Shown here in pieces: positions 46,221 through 58,644 of a DNA stretch of 64,000 nt; position 1 is the first letter of the stretch; each line of letters begins with the position of its first letter. The notes under the pieces were generated by a model, which saw only the letters and a list, made by a program, of their open reading frames with translations, made no database searches and was not told where the DNA came from. The position numbers were made by a program, and so were the translations under genes. The DNA is from Cyprinodon diabolis (Eukaryota > Chordata > Actinopteri > Cyprinodontiformes > Cyprinodontidae), in the NCBI GenBank assembly GCA_030533445.1, contig CM060071.1:1922001-1986000 (forward strand), in the 5' to 3' direction.

Positions 46221-47429
46221 CTGATGTTTCCCTCCTACTCGCAGATCCTTCAAAAGACCACTCTGATTGGGGTAAATGAATCACATCAGTGGAGCTGCAT
46301 CTGCCAGTTGCACCCTGAAGAAGGAACAAAGAAAAGAACCAAACCAAACCAAACCAAAAAAAATGAACACAGCTCGGTGGGTATGGCACCTCTCTGCTGC
46401 TCTATCTGGTTTTGTGCCAGTCTCTCACATTTTGTCGATGAGTCAAATCACACTGTGAGGGTGTTCACACCAAATAATGGCAACAGAAGACAACCAGGTG
46501 CTCCTGTGGTAGCTTTTAATTCTTGAGGTCCTGCAAGAAGTACAGTCTTGTGGGTTTGGAGACCACTGCAGGTCTTGAGAAAGGGTGTCTTTTTAGCTAG
46601 AGAACATGTCTCCTTCAGTTGATACAACCATGTTTAGGATTGTGAAGGGGGCTTTTACAGACGATGCTCTTAAAAAGTCAGTTGTCCACAGTAGATTTTT
46701 ATGGATCTACTTAAAACCTACTGTTTTTAGTACGTTTAACTCCAGGTGTTTGAGATTGTACCAGTGGACCAGCCAATGTACCTCCTCAGTGTCCTGTATT
46801 AGGCCAGTATTAGTGGTGTTACCTGCAAACCCCATGAGTTTTAAAGACTGATTTGCTTAAGTACTTTGTGTTTAAAGATTAGGGATGGAGAAAGAAAGAG
46901 TAGACTCTTGGTAGGCCATCAGTGCTGATGGTTGTTTCGGTCACCACGTTTCTAGCTTCAGGACACTGATACTCCAGCAACACTAAGTGAAACTCTTGCG
47001 GTGGCCTGTGGATATCATGAAAGCTGCCAGTCCAGAATGTGTACTTCAGAAAGTACTATGCAAATGTACTTACCAGCTAGAGATATTTATGCCCAAGGTG
47101 TTCAACATCTGACAGGCTACCCATAAGTGATGTTTGACATGAGCTTTTAGTATCCCAGTAACAAAGATACCAGCAATACCAGCAAAATGAAGGAATCTGA
47201 GATCAGCTACAGGAAACACATAGAGGATCGAGCCCCGCTGAGCATCACCAGTCCTCAGTGGTTGTCTTCTTTTAGATTCCTTAGGAGACATATGTCGACA
47301 GAAATAAGTAAAGCCTGTTCAGCAAAAACTCAATTTTCTAAGGATACTTATAGAAAATCAATTAGTCTGTTGATTCTGACTCACCATTGGTATTTTGGGA
47401 AGATAACTTGAGTATTTATAACATTGGAT
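46221..47429. other. no recognisable gene
   Basis: Several short open frames (up to 100 codons, 46224-46526) without recognisable domains. No repeat identified. Confidence 0.4.
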
Positions 47430-48300
47430 AACTTTGTTATATATACTGTATACATGCTCCCAATCGGTAGAGTTATTAAACAGCATGGAATTAATTTCCA
47501 CTGTTATGCTAATGATACCCAGCTATATCTGTCTATAAATCCAGATTAAGCTAAACCATTACATAGATTACAGGCATGTCTTGAAGAAATTAAATCCCGG
47601 ATGACAGAAGTTATAGTCTTTGGACCAGAGTCTTTGAAAAATAAGCTGATTAGTCAGTCACTTCATTTGGATGGGATTAAACTGATTTCAGATAATAAAG
47701 TAAAAAATCTTGGTGTTATTTTTGATCAGGACCTGTCATTTAAATCCCAGATCAAAGAGGTTTCTAGAATTTCCTTCTTTCATCTGAGGATAATTGCAAA
47801 AAATCTGAAATATCCTGTCCTGGGCTCAAGCTGAGGAACTAGTCAATGCATTTGTTACTTCAAGGCTGGACTATTGTAATTCTTCACTATCAGGAAGTCC
47901 ACAAACTGTAGTTAAAAGCCTTCAGCTGATCCAAAATGCTGCAGCCAGAGTTCTGATGAAAATTAAAAAGAGAGATCATATCTCTCCTATCCTGGCTTCT
48001 CTTCATTGGCTTCCTGTTAAATCAAGAATAGAATTTAAAATCCTCCTTCTCACATATAAAGCCTTAAATGGCCAAGCTCCATCTGATATCAGAGATCTGA
48101 TTGTTCCTTATGTTCCTAACAGAGCACTTCGCTCTCAATCTGCAGGTTTACTAGTGGTTCCTAGAATTTCTAAAAGTAGAATGGGAGGCAGATCTTTAAG
48201 TCATAAGGCTCCTTTCCTGTGGAACCAACTACCCGTTTTAGTCCATAAGGCACTTCTAAGAGTAGGCTTAAATAATTCCTTTTTGATTAAGCTTATAGTT
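47430..48300 (+). pseudogene. L2-type LINE reverse transcriptase, C-terminal part, broken
   Basis: Codes for the end of an L2/Maui-like ORF2 that would copy LINE RNA into DNA. Seen in order: YMLPIGRVIKQHGINFHCYA, then NDTQLYLSINPD and a stop at 47547-47549; then MTEVIVFGPESL, KNLGVIFDQDLSFKSQIKEV; then after a one-base shift near 47815 LSWAQAEELVNAFVTSRLDY, LIQNAAARVLMKI, LASLHWLPVKSRIEFKILLL and LWNQLPVLVHKA. The catalytic box is YAND (47505-47516) instead of YADD. About 15 residues are missing before MTEVIVFGP. The gene is 5'-truncated and dead. Confidence 0.92.
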
Positions 48301-48455
48301 AGTGTGGCTCAGGTTATCCAGTGCTATCTGTATGGTTATGCTGCTATAGGCTTAGACTGCTGGAGGACATATGGACTAGTACTTCTCAGATGCTTATTAA
48401 GGACACATGGGACAGAGCCAAAATGATAGATGCTGGGCCGGATGCTAAACAAATT
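48301..48455 (+). repeat. L2-type 3' UTR start, first copy
   Basis: Follows the RT relic: GTGTGGCTCAGGTTATCCAG then TGCTATCTG and GCTGCTATAGGCTTAGACTG then CTGGAGGACATATGG. The same stretch recurs at 48660-48745, so two L2 copies are juxtaposed. Confidence 0.75.
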
Positions 48456-48463
48456 GACTGACT

Positions 48464-48640
48464 TTATTGATCTGACAGTGGAGAAATTTACTATTTACTG
48501 TTACATTGGCTCCGTAAACCTAAGCTGGGTCTACCAGGGTCCAAGTCACTTTATTCTCAAGTGTTTGATTGTTAGTCTGGTCCAGCCTCAGATTGACAGA
48601 GACAACGCTGACCATCAAGGGTTCATAGGACAAGGGTAGG
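48464..48640 (-). repeat. retrotransposon 3' tail fragment (minus strand)
   Basis: TTTATTGATCTGACAGTGGA then GAAATTTACT is the same terminus as at 8465 and 38819. It lies between two L2 pieces. The right boundary is approximate. Confidence 0.5.
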
Positions 48641-48644
48641 TTTA

Positions 48645-49310
48645 AAACTTTTTTTGATAAAGCTTATAGATAGAGGGGCTCAGGTTATCCTGAGCTATCT
48701 CTATAATTATGCTGCTATAGGCTTAGACTTCTGGAGGACATAGGGACCCCTTTTTCATCATTCTGCTTTAATCTAACTCTATTCTCCCACTCTGCAGAAT
48801 CTGTTAGTTCAATCTCTAACTTTCTGCTCTCTCTGCTTTTTCTCATTGTAACTTCATCTGGCCTGCTTCTGTTTGGCTGTGACTCCATCCAGGAGAGAAA
48901 TATCAGCTGTGCTGCTGCCGTCAACACCTTTGTTTATAGATAATTGAGCTCTCCCTATTTTTCACTGTAGTCCTGTTTCTCTGACTGTGACTGGCTGGAT
49001 GTGCTCTCTTTATCCTCTGACATGGGAGCTGGCTCGGAGCTCGTCTGCCTGGCTGTGTGTTTCCTGGACGGGGCCGCCTTTTACAGCTGCTTTTTGTATC
49101 TCTGCTTCTGTCTCCTTGAACCCCAGTTGGCCTCGGCAGATGGCCGCTCACACTGAGCCTGGTTCTGCTGGAGGTTTCTTCCTGTTAAAAGGGAGTTTTT
49201 CCTCTCCACTGTCGCTACAAGCATGCTTAGCGTGAGGGATTGCACTAAAGTCAATGAGTCGTGGCAATCAACTGAATTTAATTGGCACTATATAAATAAA
49301 CTAAATTGAA
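48645..49310 (+). mobile_element. L2-type LINE 3' UTR, second copy
   Basis: Begins in the codons for the ORF2 end (TTTGATAAAGCTTATAG, i.e. FDKAY), then CTCAGGTTATCC, CTGCTATAGGCTTAGACTTC, and collinear with 42740-43295 from GTGCTGCTGCCGTCAACACC on. The tail is shortened: after GCAATCAACTGAATTTAATT it passes straight to GGCACTATATAAATAAAC, losing the CTGTATGATCTGG block. Confidence 0.88.
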
Positions 49311-49313
49311 TTG

Positions 49314-49535
49314 GACCAGGTTTTCCAGAGGTAAGTTCTGAGAGCTTGACAGGATACTTCTCTTGGGTCCACATGAAGGAGTTTCATATCTGAGCACAGT
49401 GAGCTTTGGAGACGATCTTGAAAGAAGCAGCATTGCACCAGAACACCAGGGAAAGGAGTAAAAACATGCAATGGTAACATTTTGGCTTAATCAAGAAGTT
49501 TTAGTAGGAGTTTGGCCATATTAATACCCTGGACT
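49314..49535 (+). repeat. local duplicated segment, copy B
   Basis: Partner of 46025-46220. It starts directly after the L2 tail, CCAGGTTTTCCAGAGGTAAG, and runs to GGCCATATTAATACCCTGGA. Unknown function. Confidence 0.65.
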
Positions 49536-50501
49536 CAAACTTCTGCAATAATTCTGGAGCTCTTGTTATGCTTCTTTAAAGTATTATATTTTTAAGATAG
49601 TTTTTTCTACCCTTCTGATTTACGATGTTAATTGGCATGAACACAAACCCATTGCTTTTCTAAATTAGTTTAAAAGCTAAATTGATTGCACTCTAAATTC
49701 TTAGGATACATATTAATTCTCAAACCTAATAACCCACATGAACTGTGATATCATTGGATCTTTTAATTGTAATGGTTTTCAAATAATAATATTTTTTGCT
49801 TTTGCTTTTATTTTTGAATATCTTTCTTTATTCTTATCTATTTTACTTGGTACACTTTCATGTCATACCCTGCGAACATGAAATAATTGAATTAAAGAAA
49901 CTACATGTGATCAAGTAATTTTTTTTTCAGTGTAGTTATTTGAGTGATGCATATTAGTTAGAATTAATGTGTTTATTTCAATTAATTTAAAGTCAAATTA
50001 TTTCTTTAATAAATTTCAATTATTTTGGATTGTTGTGTGTTATTCATATGTCTACATTACTTGCCGTTAACCAAACAACAGAGCTCGAATTACTTCCTTG
50101 CTAGACGATATTGCCAGCATGAGGTGTCTCAAGAGAGCATGGGAAATCCCTGCTGGACCCTCAAACCCGGAGCAGCACCTGTTTGCAGGAGGTACAGGTG
50201 CCTAACTAACAGGCTCAGGAACAATTTCTATCCCCGGGTTATGAGGTCCCATAACTTAATAAAGAGAGTGAATGCACAGGGTTAATTATGAGCATGTAGA
50301 GATTCTTTTTAAGTTGATTTTTTAAATAAAGTTATTTTAGTTAGCTATTTATATGACTATATGCTTGATGGCGATGCACTTCAATGACACTGTATTTGTG
50401 AATGTGCATGACAATATATTGTATTCTTGTGCAGAAGAAAATGCTCCTACCTCATCTTCGTCACAGATTTGATTATCAAATGTGAGCCTCAGTGGAGTCA
50501 G
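49536..50501. other. no gene; possible LINE-tail-like piece
   Basis: AT-rich to 50070. The piece 50130-50270 encodes RRYRCLTNRLRNNFYPRVMR in one frame, resembling the 'NRLRNSFFPRA.RLLN' wording found at the 3' end of fish LINE copies. It is too short to assign. Confidence 0.35.
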
Positions 50502-51128
50502 CAGAGGTGGGTATAGTACCATAAAATTGTACTCAAGTAAAAGTAGCACTACTTTTACATTTTTTTACTGAAGTAAAAGAACATTTAGTCATCAAAGAAA
50601 TGACTCAAGTGAAACTAAGAAAGTATTTAATTGAACGGCTACTTAAGTACTGAGTAATTGTTGAATAATAACATTGTTGAATAATCGCTGTTTGCCAGCA
50701 TCATAAATGATGCTGGCAAACACACTTTATGTGCAAGTTCTTGCATTTTAAAGACTAAATGCTTAAAGAATACAAATACATGTTATGAATACAAAAGAAC
50801 AACTTCATGCAGAAGAAATATATTTACAATTTTTTTTCCAACATAAAACTTAGAAAACAATTCCTTGCAATGAGAACTGCATATATGTTAGGGCAGGGTA
50901 ACAAACTTCCACTGTCAATATCTTATGTTTACTGTTTGTTTACCTGGTTTTGGAATAGTTCAAATGATTCAAACAGGACAGAGAAGTCAGAGATTTTACT
51001 TAATTAGGAAGACAGATACTTTACAAGAATATTATTCAACTACAAGTAAGAAATACTTAACAGTAAACTTACTCCAATAAGTATGTAAATATAACTGAAC
51101 ACATCAAACTAATTAATACTCACCCCTG
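50502..51128. mobile_element. hAT-like non-autonomous element
   Basis: Left end CAGAGGTGGGTATAGTAC; right end, reversed, CAGGGGTGAGTATTAATT. Internal AAGTA/TACTT motifs are dense near both ends (ACTCAAGTAAAAGTAGCAC, CTTACTCCAATAAGTATG). It matches the CAGAGGTGGGTA hAT family of fishes. Flanking octamers do not match, so the target duplication has decayed or a boundary is off. A perfect 16-bp palindrome sits inside (50689-50722). Confidence 0.6.
50689..50722. repeat. perfect 16-bp inverted repeat
   Basis: TGTTTGCCAGCATCAT and ATGATGCTGGCAAACA around a 2-base loop, inside the hAT-like element. Confidence 0.95.
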
Positions 51129-51959
51129 GATGTTGGAGATGATAAAGTACAAAACAGGATCCCAGCGTACGCCCCTAATTGTTCAAGGTTGTGCAAAATA
51201 TGGTGCAGCTCTGGTGTGACTGGATCCTCCTCTGACCTGTTTGCCCAATAAGAAAATCACAGGGGGCCCAGCAGGTAGCCTGTGATGTGCTTCAGGTGTT
51301 CACACAGAAAAACAGGTTTTATCCTCACTGATGTCTAAGCCTTGGGCCGTCAGTGATTTAATCATGTGATGGGGACTGAGATAAATGTGGAACCTTTTTT
51401 AGGCAGTAATATAACACACACAGCTCCATAGACTTCAGTAATATCAAGAATATATATATTTGTTTTTCCAACCCTCAAAAATTACACCTGCATTCGATGC
51501 AGGTTGAGCATATTCTGCAACAGTTTCTTCCCCACTGCCATCAGACTGCTGAAATGTTGGAAAAAACTCTAAATCATGTCACAAACTCTGCATCACACTG
51601 ATAAGACCAAACCAAAAAATACTGCATATTCTCAACATATATATTAATGCTCAGATCTTCCATCAGTTTTTTTTTTTTTACCATTCTCCCACACTGTTTA
51701 CATTTGGTCACTGCTGCACTTTATGGAATGGAAATGTTCATTTACTGTCTGAAAAGCTGTCGTTTTGTATACACTCTGTGTATACAAAATCACAAAGTTA
51801 TCTAAGTCATCTCTTTCACTTCTGTACATACTTTAAAAATGCATTTACCACAGATACAAAGACATTTTCCAAACATAGCTTCACTCAAATTGCTATCTGT
51901 TTTAATTTAAAATGTTTGGTTTTAAAATTGTGTTGTTTTTTTTTTTAAACCTAAGATTG
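51129..51959. other. no gene seen; 12-bp inverted repeat
   Basis: 51510-51560 has wording of a LINE 3' end (CAGTTTCTTCCCCACTGCCA then TCAGACTGCTGAAATG). A perfect inverted repeat TTTTGTATACAC/GTGTATACAAAA lies at 51763-51789. No gene. Confidence 0.4.
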
Positions 51960-52527
51960 TGTCAGGACACAAAACAGAAGCACCCAGTATTCAAAGCAAG
52001 ACAGACAGTGGAATAATTCAATTTATTTAAACCAGAGCAGGCTGTGGGTCCACGGTGTCAGCGACTAGAGCGCCTATCACTGGAAACTCTGTTGGAGAAA
52101 AACACAGGTTAGTGACCATGATAATCTGACAGAAGATCATTAGGCATGTGAGTCAGTCCATTGCCAGAGAACAAGAAAGGCCCACAATGTCCCGGAGGAC
52201 AAGCAGGTGTCCGAGACAGATCAGGGAAACAGATCAGAACAGGAAGGCTCAGAGGTCCAGAAGTCCGAAACCCAGCAAGGGACACAGACCAGAACAGGAA
52301 CAGGCTGGTTCATGGCTCCAGTAGTCCACAGACAGCCCAGGCAGACCACCCAGATGGGAAGAGGCAGGATCAGTGGTCGAGAGGCAGAACAGGTCAGGAT
52401 CAGGAAATCAGACACTGATAGCAAATCTGGCACTGATAGCAAGTACATTAAATTGAGGACGAAGCAAGTGGATCAGATGAGCGAGAGAATGAGCAATTAA
52501 GCCAGTCATCAGCGCTAAGATCAAATC
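51960..52527 (-). mobile_element. LTR-like repeat, copy 3 (minus strand), diverged
   Basis: In reverse: ATTTGATCTTAGCGCTGATG then ACTGGCTTAATTGCTC (compare copy 1 start), then TAATGATCTTCTGTCAGATT, CACTAACCTGTGTTTTTCTC, AGTGATAGGCGC, CAGCCTGCTCTGG and an AATAAA (TTTATT at 52022-52027). It ends ...GTGTCCTGACA. It lacks the GTAAGT donor of copies 1 and 2. Open frames on the plus strand (52161-52500) read through the repeat and are not genes. Confidence 0.55.
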
Positions 52528-54514
52528 ATATGGATCCTGGCCCTCCACATCTTTCTGAGCCTCTTACTCCCCACTTCTTCCAGGAATCTAGGATTGTCGA
52601 AGCAACTGTTGCTTTCACTTTTCAGAGCAAAACTTGATCTTTACATTTTTTGTATGTTTTATCCATCTGAAGTGCTTTACATTGCGCTCTTTGTAAAAAT
52701 TGTAAATTTAATAAAGAATTTTTATTATTATCTTTATTTGAAAGATCAAAGTGAAGATGGGGGCCCGTTGGTCAGGTAGAAGGTGGAAACACCATTAGGT
52801 CCCAGAGCTTTCCAGGCCAACTGAGGTTAACTACCAACAGGTGGGCTGTTGTGGGTGTAACCTGACAAGTGGGCAAAGGTTGAAGGGTTTGAATACTTTG
52901 AATGGTATTGTAACATGATGAGACTTCAATGCAGTCTGATTGATCCCCTGTGAGATTTTCTCTCCTGTGATCACTTTTGTTTGCCTCCCTGATCCCCTAT
53001 TGCAAAACCCTGTTGTGTAAGCAGACAAATAGAAATAAGTGATCAGTAATTGTTATGTGGTTATTTTGCCTCCCCGGTGTTAAACCTCTAAGTTAATTTA
53101 AATACAAACTCCCTTTAGGTAAGTCATCACGCTTAATTGAGACCTGGGACACTTCAGAGGAAGATGATTTGTATTTGATTTCTAATGGTAGTTTGTTACA
53201 TGACATCTGTTTGGCCAGCATAGATGATAATAATAGATAAATCATATGCAATACTGTGCTTGTGGGAAAACCACTTGTTTTGATACCAACAAAGAAACAT
53301 CCTTATATTTAAACTCAATGTTGCTATTTTTAGAGGACTGATCAAATGTCCCATATTCCTTGACAAAACAAAAAGGGCTGATGGGAGAGCAGCAGGTTTG
53401 GGAATAATCTTGGAACCGCCCAGGTTGCTGGAGATGCCTTTCACACGTATCCCCTAAGCTGCTCGCTGTTGTGTCCTGGATGTTGAAGAGGAGCAGAAGA
53501 ACAAGACAATTATGACATTATGGTTTGGTGGTTGAGCAGTAGTCCCAGCTTGGAAAAGAATCAGGAAAACTACACTATTAGGAAAGCAATCCACTACATG
53601 CACAGTGGTCTTAATGGCTCTAGATCAGAGGTTACTGCAGAATTAACTTAGGTTTCGCTTTAATCTTATAAAGATTGTCTTCCATCCCACTACATTCATT
53701 TTTCAAGATATATTAACATGGGCACATTTTCTCTCTCCTTTTTTATTGTAGCAATGTCATGATGACAGCAGATATCTTAGTGAGTCAGTTTGCAGGTGAC
53801 TCTCAGAGGTATTCAAAAATAAATAAATGATGCACCTGCAGTTATGTTTCTGATTGGATTTGCGTTAGAATATGATATGCATATTGATGAAGGCACACAC
53901 AAACATGTTTTGCACACAGAATTGCAAATTCAAGTAACTTCATGTCTTCTTTAAAGCTCCACTCTGCGCAACACATCTGTTTTAAGATGTACAAACCTTC
54001 CAAAAATCAGCCCCTATGTATCATATCTCCACACACACTGACAGGTGTGCTTTTTGTGCTCAACATGTGAACCACACCCTCCAGAGTATTGAATTGTATC
54101 CTCACACAGACCCCCAGTATATAGCCTTTTGTTTGTCTGGCACTATTTTAATCTTAGCAGAATGAGGAGGTGACTGACCAGGTGGCCTTCTGGACCAGAT
54201 TTTAGAACAGGACAAAAAGTGAAAACACCTCTGAATTGGATCCAGATTTTGAGGAGACTAACTACTGAAGAGGACACACCTTAACACCATATTCCAAACC
54301 AAGAGGGGAGGTTTGATCAGGTCTTTACAGATGGGGTGAGTTGTAGCGCAAGACTGGAAAATATCATAATGATGAGACCAGACTTGCATGCAATGCAAAA
54401 TCTGAGGTGAAGAACATCAAGTTAAGCTTTCTCTTATTTCATTACAAGAGTCCATTGAAGGGATTATTGTACAGATGACAAACCTGGAGCTGTGTGAATA
54501 CACCTTTAAAGAAA
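52528..54514. other. no recognisable feature
   Basis: No gene or known repeat. Short unsupported frames only. Confidence 0.4.
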
Positions 54515-54715
54515 TGTACCTAGAAAGGCAAGGCAAGCCTATTTGTATAGCACAATTCAATACAAGGACAATTCAAAGTGCTTTACATGAATTAAACAAT
54601 AAACTAGAAGAAAAAAATGCAGAATCAAAGCAAACTAAATTAAAAAAACATGATAAAAGCAGGTAGTAAAACAAATAAGACAGTAGGACCACAAGTAGAT
54701 CTCTAATACCCTTTT
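54515..54715. repeat. teleost retroelement end (AGGCAAGGCAAG type)
   Basis: AAAGGCAAGGCAAGCCTATT then TGTATAGCACAATTCAATAC and CAATTCAAAGTGCTTTACAT. This is a very frequent fish interspersed repeat. The 63-codon open frame across it (54475-54666) is a by-product. Confidence 0.7.
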
Positions 54716-55534
54716 CCCAGCTTAAACCCGGGAACAATCTGCTTTTAATGGCAGTGGGAAAAAATCACTGACGCATGTCTACCCGGGTCAAACGACGCAA
54801 GCAACCCGATCATGCTCTGATCGGCCTGCTTTGGGAACACCAGAACCGGGTTGACATGCTAATTTACATGATACCATAGAGTGCAGCGTACAAACATCAA
54901 CTCTCTCCAGCCACATCTGATCTAACAAGCCCTTACCTTAGATAAACATGGCGCAGCTCTGGTGAGAGGGATTAGGAGAGATAAAAGAGCGAAACAATAA
55001 AGCACACTTGTTACACCCTGGCTTACTTACCTGTTGCTCTCCATTGTTTACTTTCCTGATTTCTGTTACACTGGTGACAGCATCAACGCTAACCCAGAAT
55101 GATGGTGTTAACAGACATGCAGCCGCAGGAGGAACAGAGGCCATGCAGCTGTCAGCGAGGGGTTAGACCCAGCTTTTTTTGCCAATTAGAAGGGAGCCAA
55201 ATGGCGATTGTTAGCCGGTCGAGTCATGTTTGAAAAACACACTATTTTCAGTGAGAATGTGTTAGTTGATTCTTGTAGGAGCGGATCCTTTAACCAATGA
55301 AGCTACAAAGATTTTGTTGGATGCAGAGTCTGGCAGGCTTGAAGGTTCTGAGGTGACATTTGATGAATGTCTTGTTACTTCCGACATAACCGTTCTTTCA
55401 AAGTGTACCTCACAAGCAAACTAGGGAAGTATGGAATAAAGATTCGGATGCCATGTGATGCCAGGATTCTGCTTTCACATGTCTTTTGTAAAACATACAT
55501 TTCGACATTATATCATCTGTTTGTCCTTTCAAGG
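54716..55534. other. possible repeat with CCCGGGT motifs, otherwise nothing
   Basis: 54720-54860 has AAACCCGGGAACAA, ACGCATGTCTACCCGGGTCA and ACCGGGTTGACATGC in opposing orientation, as in a fish TIR element, but ends were not found. The rest shows no feature. Confidence 0.3.
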
Positions 55535-55605
55535 TGGTTGTTGCCTTGACATGACTTGTGTTGTGAATTGGTGCTATATAAATAAACTGAATTGAATTAA
55601 AGTGA
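55535..55605 (+). repeat. L2-type LINE tail remnant
   Basis: TGACATGACTTGTGTTGTGA then ATTGGTGCTATATAAATAAA and CTGAATTGAATT. Only the last 70 bp of the element. Confidence 0.8.
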
Positions 55606-57971
55606 ATTGTTAGATTTAGCCAATAATTTGAGACATTTTCACATCTAAAGAGTCTTTTTGTGTTAACTGGAGAGCAGTTAAAGCAGACCAGAAGACTGAA
55701 GTATAGGGTGGATAATTAACACAACAGAAGGATTAAATAAACCGAAAAACATTTTCTTTTATTTTGTGGTACATACTCCAACTGCTATGGATATTGTACC
55801 TATTTTAGATCATTTTAAGTAAATAATTTTGCCTTAGTAGGTGTGTTATAGCTCCACATTTGTCTTGGGATGATAACAAAACATATAAAAAATATTACCA
55901 TATAACCAATCACCATAAAAACAGGCTCTGAGCACAACATAATTTTTGCAGCAACTTACAACTTTATTGACAGCAAATTGTTAGGCGAAGTTGTCTGGCA
56001 CTTTAATTGAAAGTCTGATGCACACAACAATCCTATGGGAGTTTTAGAACGTAAAACATGTTTATGCCTCTGTTTCAGATAAAACATCTGCTCTCTAAAA
56101 CCCAAGCTGCATTCCTTTGCAGTCCTGCAGCATCCAGGTGTTTGTAACTCTTGCGTCGGTGCCCCATCCACTGAACACGACCTCTGTGAAACTAAAGCGT
56201 TGTGTTGTTCCCTCTCCATGCTCCACAAGAATGTCACGGGAGAATGACCCATCCAAGAGGTCAGTCCAGCCCAAGACAATGTAAAAGATGCTTGAAAAGA
56301 GTCATTCCTCTGTAAAGCTGGAAGCGCCTGATTAATCAAAGAGGTTTTAACACAAAGACAATATGTGTTTTTATAGTTGAAGTCCTTTATTATTCATCTT
56401 TTGACTTCGTTCACAAAAATAAATCACCAAAATGTGTCAAGAAATGTTTGACAATAACTATGCTATAGACTAACTATGCTATAGGCTACCTTTAAAGACT
56501 TGTATTTTATTTATTCAAGGCATGCATTGACAATGGCAGTCGATTTAGCTTCAACTGAAATAGAAAATAATAAGAATGAGAAATTAGATAGTGTTCAAAC
56601 ATTGAGTATTTAGACTTGAACAATGCACTATAAACTCTACTTCAAGTTAATACACACACACCATAAAAAAAGGATCATGGTTACAAATATCATATATATT
56701 TTCAATCTAATTTTCTTCCATTTTTACGGGAACAGTGAAACTAAATAGGATCACTGATGCAATTCGAAGGGACACTGTCTGTACAAAATGTACACCCTCT
56801 TCTGACTTTCAACCAAGTCAACGAGGATTTCTTGAAAGTCAACATTCATGACAAGTTAAAATGCTTAGTTAAGTGATTATTTTCCTTTTAGTTTAAAAAC
56901 AGTTAAACAGGATGTAACAAATTATCCAGTAATAATTTTTTTAAATGATCATTTAAATATTGAAAGTGTTGAAGCTTTCTGCTGGCAAAATCTATAGGTA
57001 CTTCACCAGTTTAATAAAACCCCTCTCATCCCAGACATTCATGTCAACTTGCTAAGAGGTCAATTTTGAGGGTGTGTGTGTGTTTACTCGCTGCCCTGTC
57101 CAGTTGCATACCTTATTTGACAATATAGCTAATAAAACCTCCTTTGATGTTGCACCCAGAGGCTTCTCCTTGCAAAAAGGACATCACTCTAATTCATTGC
57201 CAGACCTGCCTCTTCAAAGCTCAGCAACTTTGTGCTGAGAAAACCTTAGGCCCCAACTTAGGCCCCAGACAGGCTCTTTTAAACGCTCGCTCACCCCCCC
57301 GGGGCTCTGAGGTGGTGGCTGGACGAATCCACATAAGTCACGGTAGCCTGCACGTAATCCCCCCACCCGCCCCTTCTTCCTGAGCCCTGTAGCACCACAC
57401 CTATACCCCTCAGGTGACAGGTGGATTATTGAGCATTGGTATTTCAGCATTATCCTGCCCTGGTATGAGCACTGCTTCAGTGTGGGAAAGCATTGTTTGG
57501 GACTTGCTGATTTTCCTTTTTTTTTTTTTATGTAAAGTCATTTGTGCCACTGTAATGTAGGGAGATTAAGATTTTTGTTTGAAAACCATTTTTGTTCCCT
57601 TACCATGTAGTAACCACAATATCACCTTACAATGGGATGTTTGTTGCTACTTTGTAATCCTTTGTTATGACCTCAAATGTATGAGTGCTTGGCCAGTCTA
57701 CAGCCAATTGAGCCACTTGAGTTAAAGAGTGACGGTTTAACTAATCTGTCATTGTGACTCTTAAACAAAATACTGTTTAAAAAATCTTGGTCTTTCTGTG
57801 ACCCAGTGAGTCAAAGCTGTCCAAACAAACATTGCATTTGATTTTAGTTTTTGTTTTATTTTGAATATCTAGATTAGTAAATGGTTAAGGGAAAGGAGCT
57901 GGAACAGAAGGTAGGGGCTATTATTTGATTCATTTAGATCAAGCCAGAGTCTGACCATGTTCTCTGCTTTT
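55606..57971. other. no recognisable gene
   Basis: The 127-codon minus-strand frame at 55956-56339 starts MINQALPALQRND and has no recognisable domain; I do not call it. A C-rich patch at 57290-57380 is unassigned. Confidence 0.35.
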
Positions 57972-58450
57972 ATTACCTCTTCCAAGGAAGTTATGTTTTA
58001 AGGGGGGGGCTGTATGTGTGTTTGTCTGTCTGTGCACAGGGTAACTTGAAAAGTTATGGATGGATTTTAATGAATTTTTTGTCAGAGGTGTGCCTCTTGC
58101 CACGGAACAAGTGTGTTCTGAGGCAGGGATATTTGGCGGAACAAGCAGTTCCCCACTAAATCATAGGGTGGCAGCAGTGACTATTGACAGCCTCAGCATC
58201 AAAAAGTCAGGAGATATTTCACTGAAGATAAAAACACAAAAAAAGTTTTTTGGTTTGTTAGTATGATCAATTGAAAACCTATTTACAGATTGTATTTTAA
58301 TAGAGCTGTGCCTTATGCCAAGGAACAATTCATTTAAATATGGTAATGATCCAGATCATCTGTGAGTTTTAGCTGTAGGTATAAGTTACAATTTGCGGCA
58401 AGATTTTCTGGTTGACGGAGGTCTACCGTCTCCAAGTGCTTTTCTACTTG
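57972..58450. repeat. unclassified vertebrate-type interspersed repeat
   Basis: Blocks ACCTCTTCCAAGGAAGTTAT, GTTTGTCTGTCTGTGCACAG, AAAGTTATGGATGGATTTTA then ATGAATTTTT, GATCCAGATCATC, and GGAGGTCTACCGTCTCCAAG then TGCTTTTCT. This is a repeat I recognise from fishes, here with a diverged middle. The ends GGAAGTTATG and GGAGGTCTACCG are not clear inverted repeats. Confidence 0.5.
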
Positions 58451-58644
58451 TTGATTTGTTACCCATATTTGTGGCAGTAAGGTTTGTGGTGCCTGTAATG
58501 GTGGCAACCAGGAAGTGTACACCAGGAGTTAGGGTTGTTAGGAGCACTTCTTACCTCATCGTCTGTATGTCCTCAGTGAAAACTCTCTATTCCTCATTTC
58601 ATTTCATTTCAATTTCTTTTCTACACCTACCAGTGGCCCCGTTT

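Noticed and set aside
52161..52500. Overlapping 85- and 97-codon plus-strand ORFs rich in Gln/Arg
   Set aside because: They run antisense through LTR-like copy 3 and are not conserved in copies 1 and 2.
55956..56339. 127-codon minus-strand ORF
   Set aside because: No domain, no neighbouring splice signals or second copy; length is compatible with chance in 64 kb.
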